Shown here one piece after another: positions 45,207 through 53,638 of a stretch of DNA of 64,000 nt. Both the position numbers and the translations under genes were made by a program. Numbering within the stretch: the first letter of the stretch is position 1; each line of letters starts with the position of its first letter. Under the pieces are notes generated by a model that saw only the letters and a list, made by a program, of their open reading frames with translations, did no database searches and was not told the DNA's origin. The stretch is from Flavobacterium psychrophilum (GTDB lineage Bacteria > Bacteroidota > Bacteroidia > Flavobacteriales > Flavobacteriaceae), in assembly GCA_945879625.1 (NCBI GenBank), contig CAMCVA010000002.1, positions 62,001 through 126,000 on the forward strand, given 5' to 3'.

Positions 45207-45575
45207 ATGACTGAATCATTTGAGGAATTTGATGTTCACAAAAAAGCAGTTTTACTCACCAAACAAGTTTTTCAATTAGTAAATAAACCCTCATTTGAAA
45301 AGGAATATGGTTTTAAAGATCAAATAAAAAGAGCGGTAATTTCAATTTCAAACAACATCGCTGAAGGTTCAGAATACAATAATAATAAACAGTTTGTCCG
45401 ATATTTAAAAATTGCAAAAGGAAGCTGTGCCGAAGTAAGAAATATGCTGATATTAGCAAAAGAATTACAATTTTGCACGGAAAATGAAACGAAAAAAAGT
45501 CTACAATTGTCCATTGAGATTTTTCAAAACATTTCCAATTTTATCAAGTATTTAGATTCAAAAACAGAAAAATGA
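45207..45575 (+). CDS. Four-helix-bundle protein (S23 / Avd-like family)
   Basis: The 122-residue protein is all-helical and matches the family first seen in 23S rRNA intervening sequences: FDVHKKAVLLTKQVFQL, then FKDQIKRAVISISNNIAEGSE, and FVRYLKIAKGSCAEVRNML. Family members form pentameric helical barrels; the Bordetella retroelement accessory protein Avd is related. The cellular role of stand-alone copies is unknown. It sits between sufA and sufB, where it has no evident link to Fe-S assembly, and is bordered by inverted repeats, which suggests insertion. Confidence 0.88.
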   Translation: MTESFEEFDVHKKAVLLTKQVFQLVNKPSFEKEYGFKDQIKRAVISISNNIAEGSEYNNNKQFVRYLKIAKGSCAEVRNMLILAKELQFCTENETKKSLQLSIEIFQNISNFIKYLDSKTEK

Positions 45576-45596
45576 TTGATTTTATAGTATTGCAGA

Positions 45597-45630
45597 ATTT
45601 TTTAATCCTTCAATCCTTCAATCTTTAAAT
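45597..45630 (+). repeat. Right flanking repeat of four-helix-bundle gene 1
   Basis: It contains tandem AATCCTTC units followed by AATCTTTAAAT, the reverse complement of the GATTGAA units left of the gene. It ends 7 bp before the sufB start codon. Confidence 0.7.
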
Positions 45631-45637
45631 TAATAAA

Positions 45638-47086
45638 ATGACAAAATACACCGAAGAAGACTTAAAAGTTGAACTCGAAACCAAAGAATACGAATACGGT
45701 TTTTACACGAACTTAGATTCTGAAACCTTCCCCATAGGATTGAATGAGGACATAGTTCGGGCCATTTCGGCTAAAAAAGAAGAGCCGCAGTGGATGACCG
45801 ATTGGCGGATTGAAGCGTTTCGCGCTTGGCAAGAAATGACCGAGCCAAACTGGGCCAATGTGCATTACCAAAAACCAGATTTTCAGGCTATTTCATATTA
45901 TTCGGCACCCAAAAAAGCCGATCCCAACAAAACATTAGACGATGTAGATCCCGAGTTATTGGCCATGTATGCCAAGCTAGGAATTTCTGTTGATGAGCAA
46001 AAAAAGCTAAACAATGTGGCTATGGATATTGTGGTCGATTCGGTATCGGTAGCCACGACGTTCAAGAAAACCTTGGCCGAAAAAGGTATCATTTTCATGA
46101 GTATTTCAGAAGCGATTCGCGAATATCCCGACTTGGTTCAAAAACATTTAGGCACCATTGTGCCCCAAAAAGACAATTTTTATGCGGCCTTAAACTCGGC
46201 TGTATTTTCGGATGGCAGTTTTTGTTACATCCCCAAAGGCGTAAAATGCCCCATGGAATTATCCACCTATTTTCGTATCAATCAGGCGGGAACCGGCCAA
46301 TTTGAGCGCACGCTCTTAATTGCCGACGAAGGAAGTTACGTGAGCTACCTAGAAGGCTGTACCGCTCCGAGTCGGGACGAAAACCAGTTGCACGCGGCAG
46401 TAGTTGAATTAATTGCTTTAGACGGTGCCGAAATCAAGTATTCCACCGTTCAAAATTGGTATCCAGGAAACGCCGAAGGCAAAGGCGGGGTGTATAATTT
46501 TGTAACCAAACGCGGCCTTTGCGAGAAAAACGCCAAAATTTCGTGGACGCAAGTCGAGACCGGATCAGCGGTGACCTGGAAATACCCTTCGGTGGTCTTG
46601 AAAGGCGACAATTCTATCGGCGAATTTTATTCGATAGCCGTAACCAACAATTACCAACAAGCCGATACCGGAACCAAGATGATTCACTTGGGCAAAAACA
46701 CTAAATCCACCATTATTTCCAAAGGAATTTCGGCCGGAAAATCCCAAAATAGTTACCGCGGTTTGGTGCAAATTGGCGCCCGTGCCGAGAATGCCCGTAA
46801 TTTTTCCCAATGCGATTCGTTGCTCATGGGGAATGCTTGCGGCGCCCATACCTTTCCGTATATCGAAAGCAAAAATGCATCGGCCAAAATTGAACACGAA
46901 GCCACCACGAGTAAAATTGGCGAAGACCAAGTTTTTTATTGCAACCAACGCGGCATCCCAACCGAGAAAGCCATTGCCTTAATCGTAAACGGATTTAGCA
47001 AAGAAGTACTCAATAAATTACCTATGGAATTTGCCGTTGAAGCCCAGAAGTTGCTGGAGATTTCGTTGGAAGGTTCAGTGGGGTAA
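45638..47086 (+). CDS. sufB: Fe-S cluster assembly scaffold SufB
   Basis: SufB, with SufC and SufD, forms the SUF scaffold on which Fe-S clusters are built. The 482-residue protein shows the family order: [18 protein letters not shown] near the start, [23 protein letters not shown] near residue 240 and the conserved C-terminal [24 protein letters not shown]. The length is normal. It is separated from sufC by 185 bp carrying an inverted-repeat structure. Confidence 0.97.
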   Translation: MTKYTEEDLKVELETKEYEYGFYTNLDSETFPIGLNEDIVRAISAKKEEPQWMTDWRIEAFRAWQEMTEPNWANVHYQKPDFQAISYYSAPKKADPNKTLDDVDPELLAMYAKLGISVDEQKKLNNVAMDIVVDSVSVATTFKKTLAEKGIIFMSISEAIREYPDLVQKHLGTIVPQKDNFYAALNSAVFSDGSFCYIPKGVKCPMELSTYFRINQAGTGQFERTLLIADEGSYVSYLEGCTAPSRDENQLHAAVVELIALDGAEIKYSTVQNWYPGNAEGKGGVYNFVTKRGLCEKNAKISWTQVETGSAVTWKYPSVVLKGDNSIGEFYSIAVTNNYQQADTGTKMIHLGKNTKSTIISKGISAGKSQNSYRGLVQIGARAENARNFSQCDSLLMGNACGAHTFPYIESKNASAKIEHEATTSKIGEDQVFYCNQRGIPTEKAIALIVNGFSKEVLNKLPMEFAVEAQKLLEISLEGSVG

Positions 47087-47124
47087 AATTTTGTTTGCTT
47101 TACCTCTTTGGCTAGCGCCACGAG

Positions 47125-47258
47125 TCAAGTTTCAAGTTTCAGGTTTCAAGTTTCAAGCGAGTGGTTGGACAGAAATTTGCAAACAATTAAAAAATAGTAA
47201 TAAGTAAATACAAACAACAGGGTAAATGGTTCATAACCTGAAACGTTAAACCTGAAAC
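47125..47258 (+). repeat. Gene-less inverted-repeat structure between sufB and sufC
   Basis: The left arm (47125-47157) is a run of the 7-bp unit TCARGTT (TCAAGTT, TCAAGTT, TCAGGTT, TCAAGTT). The right arm (47235-47258) is the reverse complement type AACCTGA, broken by CGTTA. About 77 bp without a gene lie between. The same heptamers border the second four-helix-bundle gene. Just left of it, GGCTAGCGCCACGAGTCA resembles the GGCTGTCGCCTCGAGTCA in the 52-bp tandem repeat after sufC. Confidence 0.75.
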
Positions 47259-47271
47259 AAAAAATTCAACA

Positions 47272-48021
47272 ATGCTGAGCATCAAAAACCTCCACGCGTC
47301 TATTGAAGACAAAGAAATACTAAAAGGCATCAACCTAGAGATTAAAGCCGGAGAAGTTCACGCCATTATGGGGCCCAATGGCGCTGGAAAAAGCACCTTG
47401 TCTTCCATTATTGCAGGCAATCAGAATTATACTGTATCCGAGGGAGAAATTTTCCTAGAAGGCCAAGAAATCTCCGAACTGGCTCCCGAAGAACGCGCCC
47501 ACAAAGGGGTGTTTTTGTCGTTTCAGTATCCGGTAGAAATTCCAGGTGTTTCTGTGACCAATTTTATAAAAACCGCCATAAACGAAAAGCGCAAAGCCAA
47601 CAAACAAACCGAAATGCCGGCCAACGAAATGCTCAAGCTGATTCGTGAAAAATCAGAATTGCTCGAGATGGACCGCAAGTTTTTATCGCGATCGTTGAAC
47701 CAAGGTTTCTCGGGCGGCGAAAAGAAACGAAATGAAATCTTTCAAATGGCCATGTTGGAACCCAAAATTTCCATCTTGGACGAAACCGATTCGGGCTTAG
47801 ACATTGACGCCTTGCGCATTGTGGCCAATGGCGTAAACAAATTAAAAAACGAACACAACGCGGTTCTCGTAATCACGCACTACCAACGTTTATTGGAATA
47901 CATCATCCCCGATTTTGTGCACGTATTAATGGACGGAAAAATCGTAAAATCGGGCGATGCTTCCTTGGCGTTGGAGCTGGAGGAGAGAGGGTATGATTGG
48001 ATAAAGAATGAAATGGGGTAA
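47272..48021 (+). CDS. sufC: Fe-S cluster assembly ATPase SufC
   Basis: SufC is the ABC-type ATPase of the SufBCD scaffold. The 249-residue protein has Walker A GPNGAGKSTLSS (near residue 34), the Sufc-type signature FSGGEKKRNEIFQM (near 145), and Walker B ISILDETDSGLDIDAL. No membrane partner is present, as expected. It lies between the gene-less repeat structure and the 52-bp tandem repeat. Confidence 0.97.
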   Translation: MLSIKNLHASIEDKEILKGINLEIKAGEVHAIMGPNGAGKSTLSSIIAGNQNYTVSEGEIFLEGQEISELAPEERAHKGVFLSFQYPVEIPGVSVTNFIKTAINEKRKANKQTEMPANEMLKLIREKSELLEMDRKFLSRSLNQGFSGGEKKRNEIFQMAMLEPKISILDETDSGLDIDALRIVANGVNKLKNEHNAVLVITHYQRLLEYIIPDFVHVLMDGKIVKSGDASLALELEERGYDWIKNEMG

Positions 48022-48026
48022 TCGTT

Positions 48027-48182
48027 TCAGGTTTATTCCGCTATGCTCCATCTGTCGGCTGTCGCCTCGAGTCAGGTTTCAGGTTTATTCCGCTATGCTC
48101 CATCTGTCGGCTGTCGCCTCGAGTCAGGTTTCAGGTTTATTCCGCTATGCTCCATCTGTCGGCTGTCGCCTCGAGTCAGGTT
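48027..48182 (+). repeat. Three exact tandem copies of a 52-bp unit
   Basis: Copies begin at 48027, 48079 and 48131 and look identical. Each holds TTCCGCTATGCTCCATC, GGCTGTCGCCTCGAG and ends in TCAGGTT. It is GC-richer than its surroundings. The third copy runs directly into the TCAGGTT heptamers that border the second four-helix-bundle gene. Confidence 0.93.
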
Positions 48183-48201
48183 TCAGGTTTCAGGTTTCAA
48201 G
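48176..48201 (+). repeat. Left heptamer repeat of four-helix-bundle gene 2
   Basis: Three TCAGGTT units plus TCAAG. They are mirrored by AACYTGA units behind the gene, forming an inverted repeat about 430 bp apart. Confidence 0.8.
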
Positions 48202-48241
48202 AAAAGAATAAAGATACAATCCAATATTAAATTTATACGCC

Positions 48242-48630
48242 ATGGCAACAATTAAATCCTTCGAAGATCTCGAAATATGGAAAGAAGCGAGACAATTAGC
48301 AAAAGAAATTTATGTCATTTCAAATGAAACGGCATTAAAGACAGATTTTAGATTTAAAGAACAAATAAAAGCTGCATCAGGTTCTGTGATGGACAACATT
48401 GCTGAAGGATTTGAGCGAGATGGAACTATTGAATTTCGACAATTTTTATCCATTGGAAAGGGTCGGCAGGCGAAACAAGATCGCAGATTTACCGGCTTTT
48501 TGATTACGAATACATTAGCGAAGAACGATTTATAGAGTTAAAAAATATATGTGAAACGTTGAGTGGGAAGATTAAAAACTTCATCACCTATTTAAATAAA
48601 AAGGATTTTAAAGGAAACAAGTTTCAATAA
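48242..48630 (+). pseudogene. Frameshifted four-helix-bundle (S23/Avd-like) gene
   Basis: The first frame gives MATIKSFEDLEIWKEARQLA, then FKEQIKAASGSVMDNIAEGFER and [10 protein letters not shown], a clear family match, but runs out of frame near 48460-48465 and stops at 48535 after 97 residues. Restoring one base in the G-run gives [19 protein letters not shown] and [12 protein letters not shown], ending at a TAA at 48628-48630. The full-length product would be about 129 residues, as for intact members. One base is lost in the GGAAAGGG run, either a real mutation or a sequencing error. It lies inside the suf operon between sufC and sufD. Confidence 0.85.
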
Positions 48631-48659
48631 CCTGAAACTTGAAACTTGAAACCTGAAAC
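48629..48659 (+). repeat. Right heptamer repeat of four-helix-bundle gene 2
   Basis: Units AACCTGA, AACTTGA, AACTTGA, AACCTGA are followed by AAC, the exact reverse type of the left arm. The gene's stop codon lies at its edge and the sufD ATG follows 8 bp later. Confidence 0.82.
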
Positions 48660-48666
48660 TAATTCC

Positions 48667-49983
48667 ATGGATTTAAAAGAAAAACTAATCTCCTCCTTCC
48701 TGGCTTTTGAAGCCCAAGTCGATGTAAACGCGAGTGTGCATGATAGCCGCTTGGAGGCCATGAAATGCTTTGAAACCAAAGGATTTCCCACCAAAAAAGA
48801 GGAGGCCTGGAAGTATACTTCCCTGAATTCGGTGTTGAAAAATGATTTTTCGGTATTTCCCAAACACGAGAATACCATCGAATTTTCGGACGTAAAAAAG
48901 TACTTTTTGCACGAGATAGACACCTACAAAGTGGTCTTTATTGACGGCGTATTCAGTTCGTTTTTATCGGCCACAACCCACGACGGGCTAGATGTGTGTC
49001 TGATGTCATCAGCGCTAGCAAAGCCCAAGTACAAGATGGTTATTGATGCCTATTACCATCAAATTGCCAACAAAGAAGAATCGCTTACGGCCCTAAATAC
49101 AGCATTTGCCACCGAAGGCGCTTTTATTCATGTGCCCAAAAGCAAGGTAGTCGATAAGCCCATCGAAATCATGTATTTCACCACGGGTATCGAATCGGCT
49201 TTGCTGGTGCAACCGCGCAATTTGATTGTAGTGGGCGAAAACTCACACGTGCAAATTATTGAGCGCCACCAGTGCCTACAAGGTAATCCGGCACTTACCA
49301 ATTCGGTAACCGAAGTGTTTGCCCAAAAACGTGCCATTGTGGACTATTACAAAATTCAAAATGATGTGTTGACGGCCAATCTGATTGACAACACCTACAT
49401 TTCTCAAAAACAAGAAAGCCATGTTTCCCTACATACGTTTTCGTTTGGCGGAAACCTCACGCGCAACAATTTGAATTTTTATCATTTTGGCGAACGCATC
49501 GATTCTACCTTAAAGGGCATTACCATTATTGGCGACAAACAACACGTGGATCATTTTACTTTGGTGAATCATGCCTCGCCCAATTGTGAAAGCCACCAAA
49601 ACTACAAAACCATCATAGCCGACAGCGCGACAGGCGTGTTTAACGGCAAGATTTACGTTGAAAAAGAAGCCCAAAAAACCGATGCCTTTCAGCAAAATAA
49701 CAACATCTTAATTGGCGATAAAGCTACAATAAACGCCAAGCCGCAATTGGAAATTTTTGCCGACGATGTGAAGTGTTCGCACGGTTGTACCATTGGCCAA
49801 CTTGACGAAACCGCTTTGTTTTACATGCAGCAACGCGGAATTCCCAAAAAAGAAGCCAAGGCCTTGCTCATGTATGCCTTTTCCAACGACGTGATTGAGA
49901 GCATTAAAATTCCCGAATTGAAACAACGCATCACCAACATTATCGCCACCAAATTGGGCGTGAGTTTGGGGTTTGATTTGTAG
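48667..49983 (+). CDS. sufD: Fe-S cluster assembly protein SufD
   Basis: SufD is the SufB paralogue in the SufBCD scaffold. The 438-residue protein has the N-terminal FPTKKEEAWKYTSL, the beta-helix core (HTFSFGGNLTRNNLNFYHFGERIDS...), and the C-terminal DDVKCSHGCTIGQLDETALFYMQQRGIPKKEAKALL, all typical. I chose the ATG at 48667 because the longer frame from a TTG at 48646 would translate the repeat units. It ends the first half of the SUF locus; the next gene is antisense. Confidence 0.95.
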   Translation: MDLKEKLISSFLAFEAQVDVNASVHDSRLEAMKCFETKGFPTKKEEAWKYTSLNSVLKNDFSVFPKHENTIEFSDVKKYFLHEIDTYKVVFIDGVFSSFLSATTHDGLDVCLMSSALAKPKYKMVIDAYYHQIANKEESLTALNTAFATEGAFIHVPKSKVVDKPIEIMYFTTGIESALLVQPRNLIVVGENSHVQIIERHQCLQGNPALTNSVTEVFAQKRAIVDYYKIQNDVLTANLIDNTYISQKQESHVSLHTFSFGGNLTRNNLNFYHFGERIDSTLKGITIIGDKQHVDHFTLVNHASPNCESHQNYKTIIADSATGVFNGKIYVEKEAQKTDAFQQNNNILIGDKATINAKPQLEIFADDVKCSHGCTIGQLDETALFYMQQRGIPKKEAKALLMYAFSNDVIESIKIPELKQRITNIIATKLGVSLGFDL

Positions 49984-50036
49984 GGAGGAAAGGGGTTAGG
50001 GTTTAGCGCGGTTAGGGTTTAGGGTTAAAACCAGTA

Positions 50037-51380
50037 TTACTGTATACTTCTCACAATCCCACTCAACAACCCATTAAAGTCAAACACGTCGTCTTCGCGC
50101 AGGCCTAGACGTACTACCACTAGATCTTGGCTCGGAAATATGGCCACCATTTGCCCTTGAAATCCGCTACAGTAGTACATGTTTTTGGGTGCATCGGGGA
50201 ATTTTCTTCCGGCATTCAGCCAAAAGTGCGCGCCATAATTGTCTTGAGAAGTGGCGGTTGGCGCAGACACATAATCTGCCCAGTTGGGATCAAAGAGTTG
50301 TTCTCCATTCCAGTTTCCGCGGTGCAAATACAAAAGCCCCAGTTTGGCCCAATCTCTTGTGGTGGCCCAGCCATAGGATGATCCCACATAATTGCCCGCC
50401 ATATCGGTTTCAACCAGCATCGATTCCATGCCAATTTTATCAATCAAACTGCTGTACCAAAAATCCAAATAGTCTTGGTGGGATTTAAATTGATTGCGTA
50501 AAATCAAGGACAACAAATTAGTCGTCCCCGACGAATAATTCCAGTGCGTGTTGGGCGCAAATGCCGCTTGTTTTTCGAGTTGCACCCGGCCCATATTTGA
50601 GGATTGAAATAGCATTTGGGTGGCGTCACAAATTTTATCGTATTGCTCTTCCCAAGCCAAACCCGAATTCATGTGCAGCAAGTCGTTGAGCGTAATTTTG
50701 GCACGTTGGTCGTTTTTCCATTCGGGAATAGAAACCGGCACGTTGAGGTTAATTTTTCCTTGTTTTTGCAGAATTCCAAAGTAGGTGGCCGTAAGACTTT
50801 TGGTCATGGACCAGCCCAATAGTTTACTGTTTTTGGAGAAGCCCGGGCCATACTGTTCGGCAATGATGTGGTCTTTGTAAATCACCAAAACGGCGCGACT
50901 GCGTTTGTCTATTTTGGCACCTACATCAAAGGCATTGGCTACCGTTTTTTGCAATAAAGGATAATTTATGCTGGCGAAAACACTGTCTTTGGCTTCGCTA
51001 GTTCCGAATGGATAAGGCAGCTTGCAGGTGTTTGGCGTTCTTTTGGGTACCAGATAGGGTTTTTGAACATCAAATGAATCATCAATTAGGGTTGCACCCA
51101 ATCCGTTGCGGTAAATGGCTTTGCGCGTTTTGAGTCCAAACACCGAGGACGAGGCAAAACTTCCTGTATCGTCAATTTGATTGGTGGCCAATTCGATCAA
51201 CGGAATGTCGTTGTCGCCTTGTTCGATCCTTGCTTGCGAACGCCCATCTATAAAGTGTGCCGAGGCCATGCTTTTGGCTGAAAATCCCGAGATTAAGTCG
51301 AGTTTAGGGTAATTGGTAAAACCCAAATAAAGTACAGTAGCTAGTGCAATAAGCCCTAAAATTTTGAAGCTTTTTTTCAT
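50037..51380 (-). CDS. Serine hydrolase of the beta-lactamase / penicillin-binding (class C) family
   Basis: The 447-residue protein has an N-terminal membrane or signal segment (FKILGLIALATVLYLGF), the nucleophile motif SMTK in LGWSMTKSLTA (near residue 190), and a second motif YSS in HWNYSSGTTN (near 290), as in class C beta-lactamases, esterases and DD-peptidases. The precise substrate is unknown. The ATG at 51380 is chosen for the clear signal segment; an earlier start would add 38 charged residues. It lies antisense between sufD and sufS, dividing the SUF locus. Confidence 0.85.
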   Translation of the reverse strand: MKKSFKILGLIALATVLYLGFTNYPKLDLISGFSAKSMASAHFIDGRSQARIEQGDNDIPLIELATNQIDDTGSFASSSVFGLKTRKAIYRNGLGATLIDDSFDVQKPYLVPKRTPNTCKLPYPFGTSEAKDSVFASINYPLLQKTVANAFDVGAKIDKRSRAVLVIYKDHIIAEQYGPGFSKNSKLLGWSMTKSLTATYFGILQKQGKINLNVPVSIPEWKNDQRAKITLNDLLHMNSGLAWEEQYDKICDATQMLFQSSNMGRVQLEKQAAFAPNTHWNYSSGTTNLLSLILRNQFKSHQDYLDFWYSSLIDKIGMESMLVETDMAGNYVGSSYGWATTRDWAKLGLLYLHRGNWNGEQLFDPNWADYVSAPTATSQDNYGAHFWLNAGRKFPDAPKNMYYCSGFQGQMVAIFPSQDLVVVRLGLREDDVFDFNGLLSGIVRSIQ

Positions 51381-51504
51381 GTCAAAAAATTTGATGCAAG
51401 GTACTTTTTTTGGAAAGATTTCAAACTGCTTTTTATAGCGGGAATTAATTCGTGCTCCACGTAAATATTCGTGCAATTGCCGTTTTTTAGACACGCTATT
51501 TTAT

Positions 51505-51512
51505 TACTTTTG
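51505..51512 (+). promoter_or_regulatory. Predicted -7 promoter element of sufS
   Basis: TACTTTTG fits the flavobacterial consensus and lies 24 bp before the sufS ATG; a TTG occurs 25 bp upstream, slightly wider than usual spacing. A separate promoter is expected since the antisense hydrolase gene interrupts the operon. Confidence 0.45.
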
Positions 51513-51536
51513 TGGGTAGAATTTTTTTAAGTAACT

Positions 51537-52751
51537 ATGTTAGACATCACTAAGGTTCGTGCCGATTTTCCCATCTTACAGCAAGAAATTAATGGATTTC
51601 CGTTGATCTACTTTGACAATGGCGCCACTTCGCAAAAACCGCAAGTGGTGATTGACGCCATTAGCGAATATTACCAAGAAACCAACGCCAACATTCACCG
51701 CGGGGTGCACAGCCTAAGCCAACGCGCTACGGATGCCTATGAAGCGGCTCGCGAAATCATGAGGAAGCACCTTAATGCAGCCTATACCCACGAAGTGTTG
51801 TTTACTGCCGGAGCCACACACGGCATCAATTTGGTTGCCAACGGATTTGCTTCTTTTTTACACGCGGGCGATGAGGTGCTCATCTCAGCCATGGAGCACC
51901 ACAGCAATATTGTGCCTTGGCAACTTTTGTGTGAGAAAACTAGCGCTACGTTGCGCGTGATCCCCATGAACGACAACGGCGAATTGATTCAAGAAGCCTA
52001 TCTAAAATTATTGAATAGCAATACCAAACTAGTTGCAGTTACCCATATTTCAAACGCCTTAGGCACCATCAATCCCATTCAGGAAATGATCGCCCAAGCG
52101 CACCAAGTTGGGGCGGCCTTTTTGGTAGACGGCGCCCAAGCGGTTCCGCATTTGCAACCCGATCTGCAAGCCTTGGACTGCGATTTTTATGCTTTTTCTG
52201 GACACAAAATATGCGGCCCTACCGGCACTGGAATTTTGTACGGAAAGGAAGATTGGCTCAACAAACTCCCGCCCTACCAAGGCGGAGGTGAGATGATCAA
52301 AACAGTTACTTTCGAAAAAACCACCTATGCCGATTTGCCCCATAAATTTGAAGCCGGAACGCCGCACATTGCTGGCGGAATTGCGTTGGGTGTGGCAGTT
52401 CAATACATGCAAAAAATTGGTTTTAAGGACATCGCTGCGCACGAAAAAAAATTACTCGATTACGCCACCGCCCAATTGCTGGAGATAGAAGGCCTAAAAA
52501 TTTATGGCACTGCTGCCCACAAAACCTCGGTTATTTCGTTTAATGTGGGCGACATTCATCCGTATGACTTGGGCACCATTATTGACAAAAAAGGAATCGC
52601 CGTCCGCACCGGACACCATTGTACCCAACCCATTATGGATTTTTTTGGCATACCGGGCACCATTCGGGCTTCGTTTGCGTTTTACAATACCACCGCCGAA
52701 ATTGATTTTTTTGTTTCGGCACTAAAAAAAGCAGTAACGATGCTGCGCTAA
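51537..52751 (+). CDS. sufS: SUF-type cysteine desulfurase
   Basis: SufS takes sulfur from cysteine with PLP and passes it to SufE. The 404-residue protein has the PLP Lys in FSGHKICGPTGTGILYG (near residue 226), the family block YFDNGATSQKP at the start and the active-site Cys in RTGHHCTQPIMDFF (near 362). This is class II (SufS-type) by its length and motif order. It begins the second half of the SUF locus. Confidence 0.96.
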   Translation: MLDITKVRADFPILQQEINGFPLIYFDNGATSQKPQVVIDAISEYYQETNANIHRGVHSLSQRATDAYEAAREIMRKHLNAAYTHEVLFTAGATHGINLVANGFASFLHAGDEVLISAMEHHSNIVPWQLLCEKTSATLRVIPMNDNGELIQEAYLKLLNSNTKLVAVTHISNALGTINPIQEMIAQAHQVGAAFLVDGAQAVPHLQPDLQALDCDFYAFSGHKICGPTGTGILYGKEDWLNKLPPYQGGGEMIKTVTFEKTTYADLPHKFEAGTPHIAGGIALGVAVQYMQKIGFKDIAAHEKKLLDYATAQLLEIEGLKIYGTAAHKTSVISFNVGDIHPYDLGTIIDKKGIAVRTGHHCTQPIMDFFGIPGTIRASFAFYNTTAEIDFFVSALKKAVTMLR

Positions 52752-52769
52752 TCTATAAACCAAGACCAG

Positions 52770-53204
52770 ATGAAATTGATCAGTTGTTTTCTCCTCTCTC
52801 TTTTTTTAAGCAAAGGCTGCGTAAACCAGTCTAAGCAAGATTTTTCTAAATCTACCCTAACCTATACGGCCGAAACCCGCGGGTTTTATATGCAAATTAC
52901 CATTGAAGACAAGGAGTTGCGTATCACTAAAAATAGAGAAACCCGTTTGCCATCGGTGCAGATTACCTTGTCAAAAGAGCAGAAAAAAAAAGTGCTTAGT
53001 TACCTTAAAGCCATCGATGTGCCAAATTTGTCTCAACTCAAAGCGCCTACCGAAAAACGATTTTATGACGGCGCGGCCATTGGCAATTTGAGCGTTTCGC
53101 ACAACGGAGAAACCTATGAAACTGCAGGATTTGACCACGGCAATCCGCCAGTTGAAATAGAACAATTGGTCACGTTGATGAATGCCTTTGACAAACCCGA
53201 ATAA
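52770..53204 (+). CDS. Small predicted lipoprotein of unknown function
   Basis: The 144-residue protein has a short signal with a lipobox-like Cys (LFLSKGC near residue 17). The rest is beta-rich with no motif I recognise. It lies 18 bp after sufS and 5 bp before sufE, so it is co-transcribed with them, but there is no evidence for a role in Fe-S assembly. Confidence 0.65.
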   Translation: MKLISCFLLSLFLSKGCVNQSKQDFSKSTLTYTAETRGFYMQITIEDKELRITKNRETRLPSVQITLSKEQKKKVLSYLKAIDVPNLSQLKAPTEKRFYDGAAIGNLSVSHNGETYETAGFDHGNPPVEIEQLVTLMNAFDKPE

Positions 53205-53209
53205 ATACA

Positions 53210-53632
53210 ATGACAATTTCAGAAATTCAAGCCGAAATCATTGACGACTTTTCCTTGTTTGACGACTGGGATGAGCGGTTTCAGTACCTGATTGATTTAG
53301 GAAAAACCCTGCCACTCATTGATGCGCAATTCAAGTTGCCTGAGAACACCATTAAAGGCTGTCAATCAAATGTGTGGTTGCATGCCGAAAACGAGCAGGG
53401 AAAATTGGTCTTCACCGCCGACAGCGACGCGATTATTACCAAAGGAATTGTGGCCTTGTTGCTGCGCACCTTTTCCAATCAGACGCCGCAAGACATCTTG
53501 AACGCCTCGACCGATTATATAGACAGCATCGGACTCAAAGCCCAGCTTTCGCCTACTCGAGCGAATGGGTTGGTTTCGATGATCAAACAAATTAAATTAT
53601 ATGCTTTGGCTTATCAAGCAAAAAACAATTAA
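53210..53632 (+). CDS. sufE: Sulfur acceptor SufE
   Basis: SufE accepts persulfide sulfur from SufS and passes it to SufB. The 140-residue protein has the conserved DDWDERFQYLIDLGK start and the active-site Cys in NTIKGCQSNVWL (near residue 51). The length is typical. It sits between the small lipoprotein gene and sufT. Confidence 0.95.
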   Translation: MTISEIQAEIIDDFSLFDDWDERFQYLIDLGKTLPLIDAQFKLPENTIKGCQSNVWLHAENEQGKLVFTADSDAIITKGIVALLLRTFSNQTPQDILNASTDYIDSIGLKAQLSPTRANGLVSMIKQIKLYALAYQAKNN

Positions 53633-53638
53633 CCAATT

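Noticed and set aside
48027..48182. CRISPR-like array
   Set aside because: The three copies are contiguous with no unique spacers, and no cas genes are in the window.
48008..48255. Overlapping reading frames of about 67-70 codons through the 52-bp tandem repeat
   Set aside because: 52 bp shifts frame at each copy, so the same DNA is read as three different peptides; no start context, no family, and they overlap the sufC end.
49991..50030. Telomere-like GGTTAGGGTTTAG units
   Set aside because: Only two imperfect copies in a bacterial intergenic gap; most likely another short-unit intergenic repeat.
51381..51494. N-terminal 38 residues added to the serine hydrolase
   Set aside because: They are charged and precede a clear membrane/signal segment starting with its own ATG.
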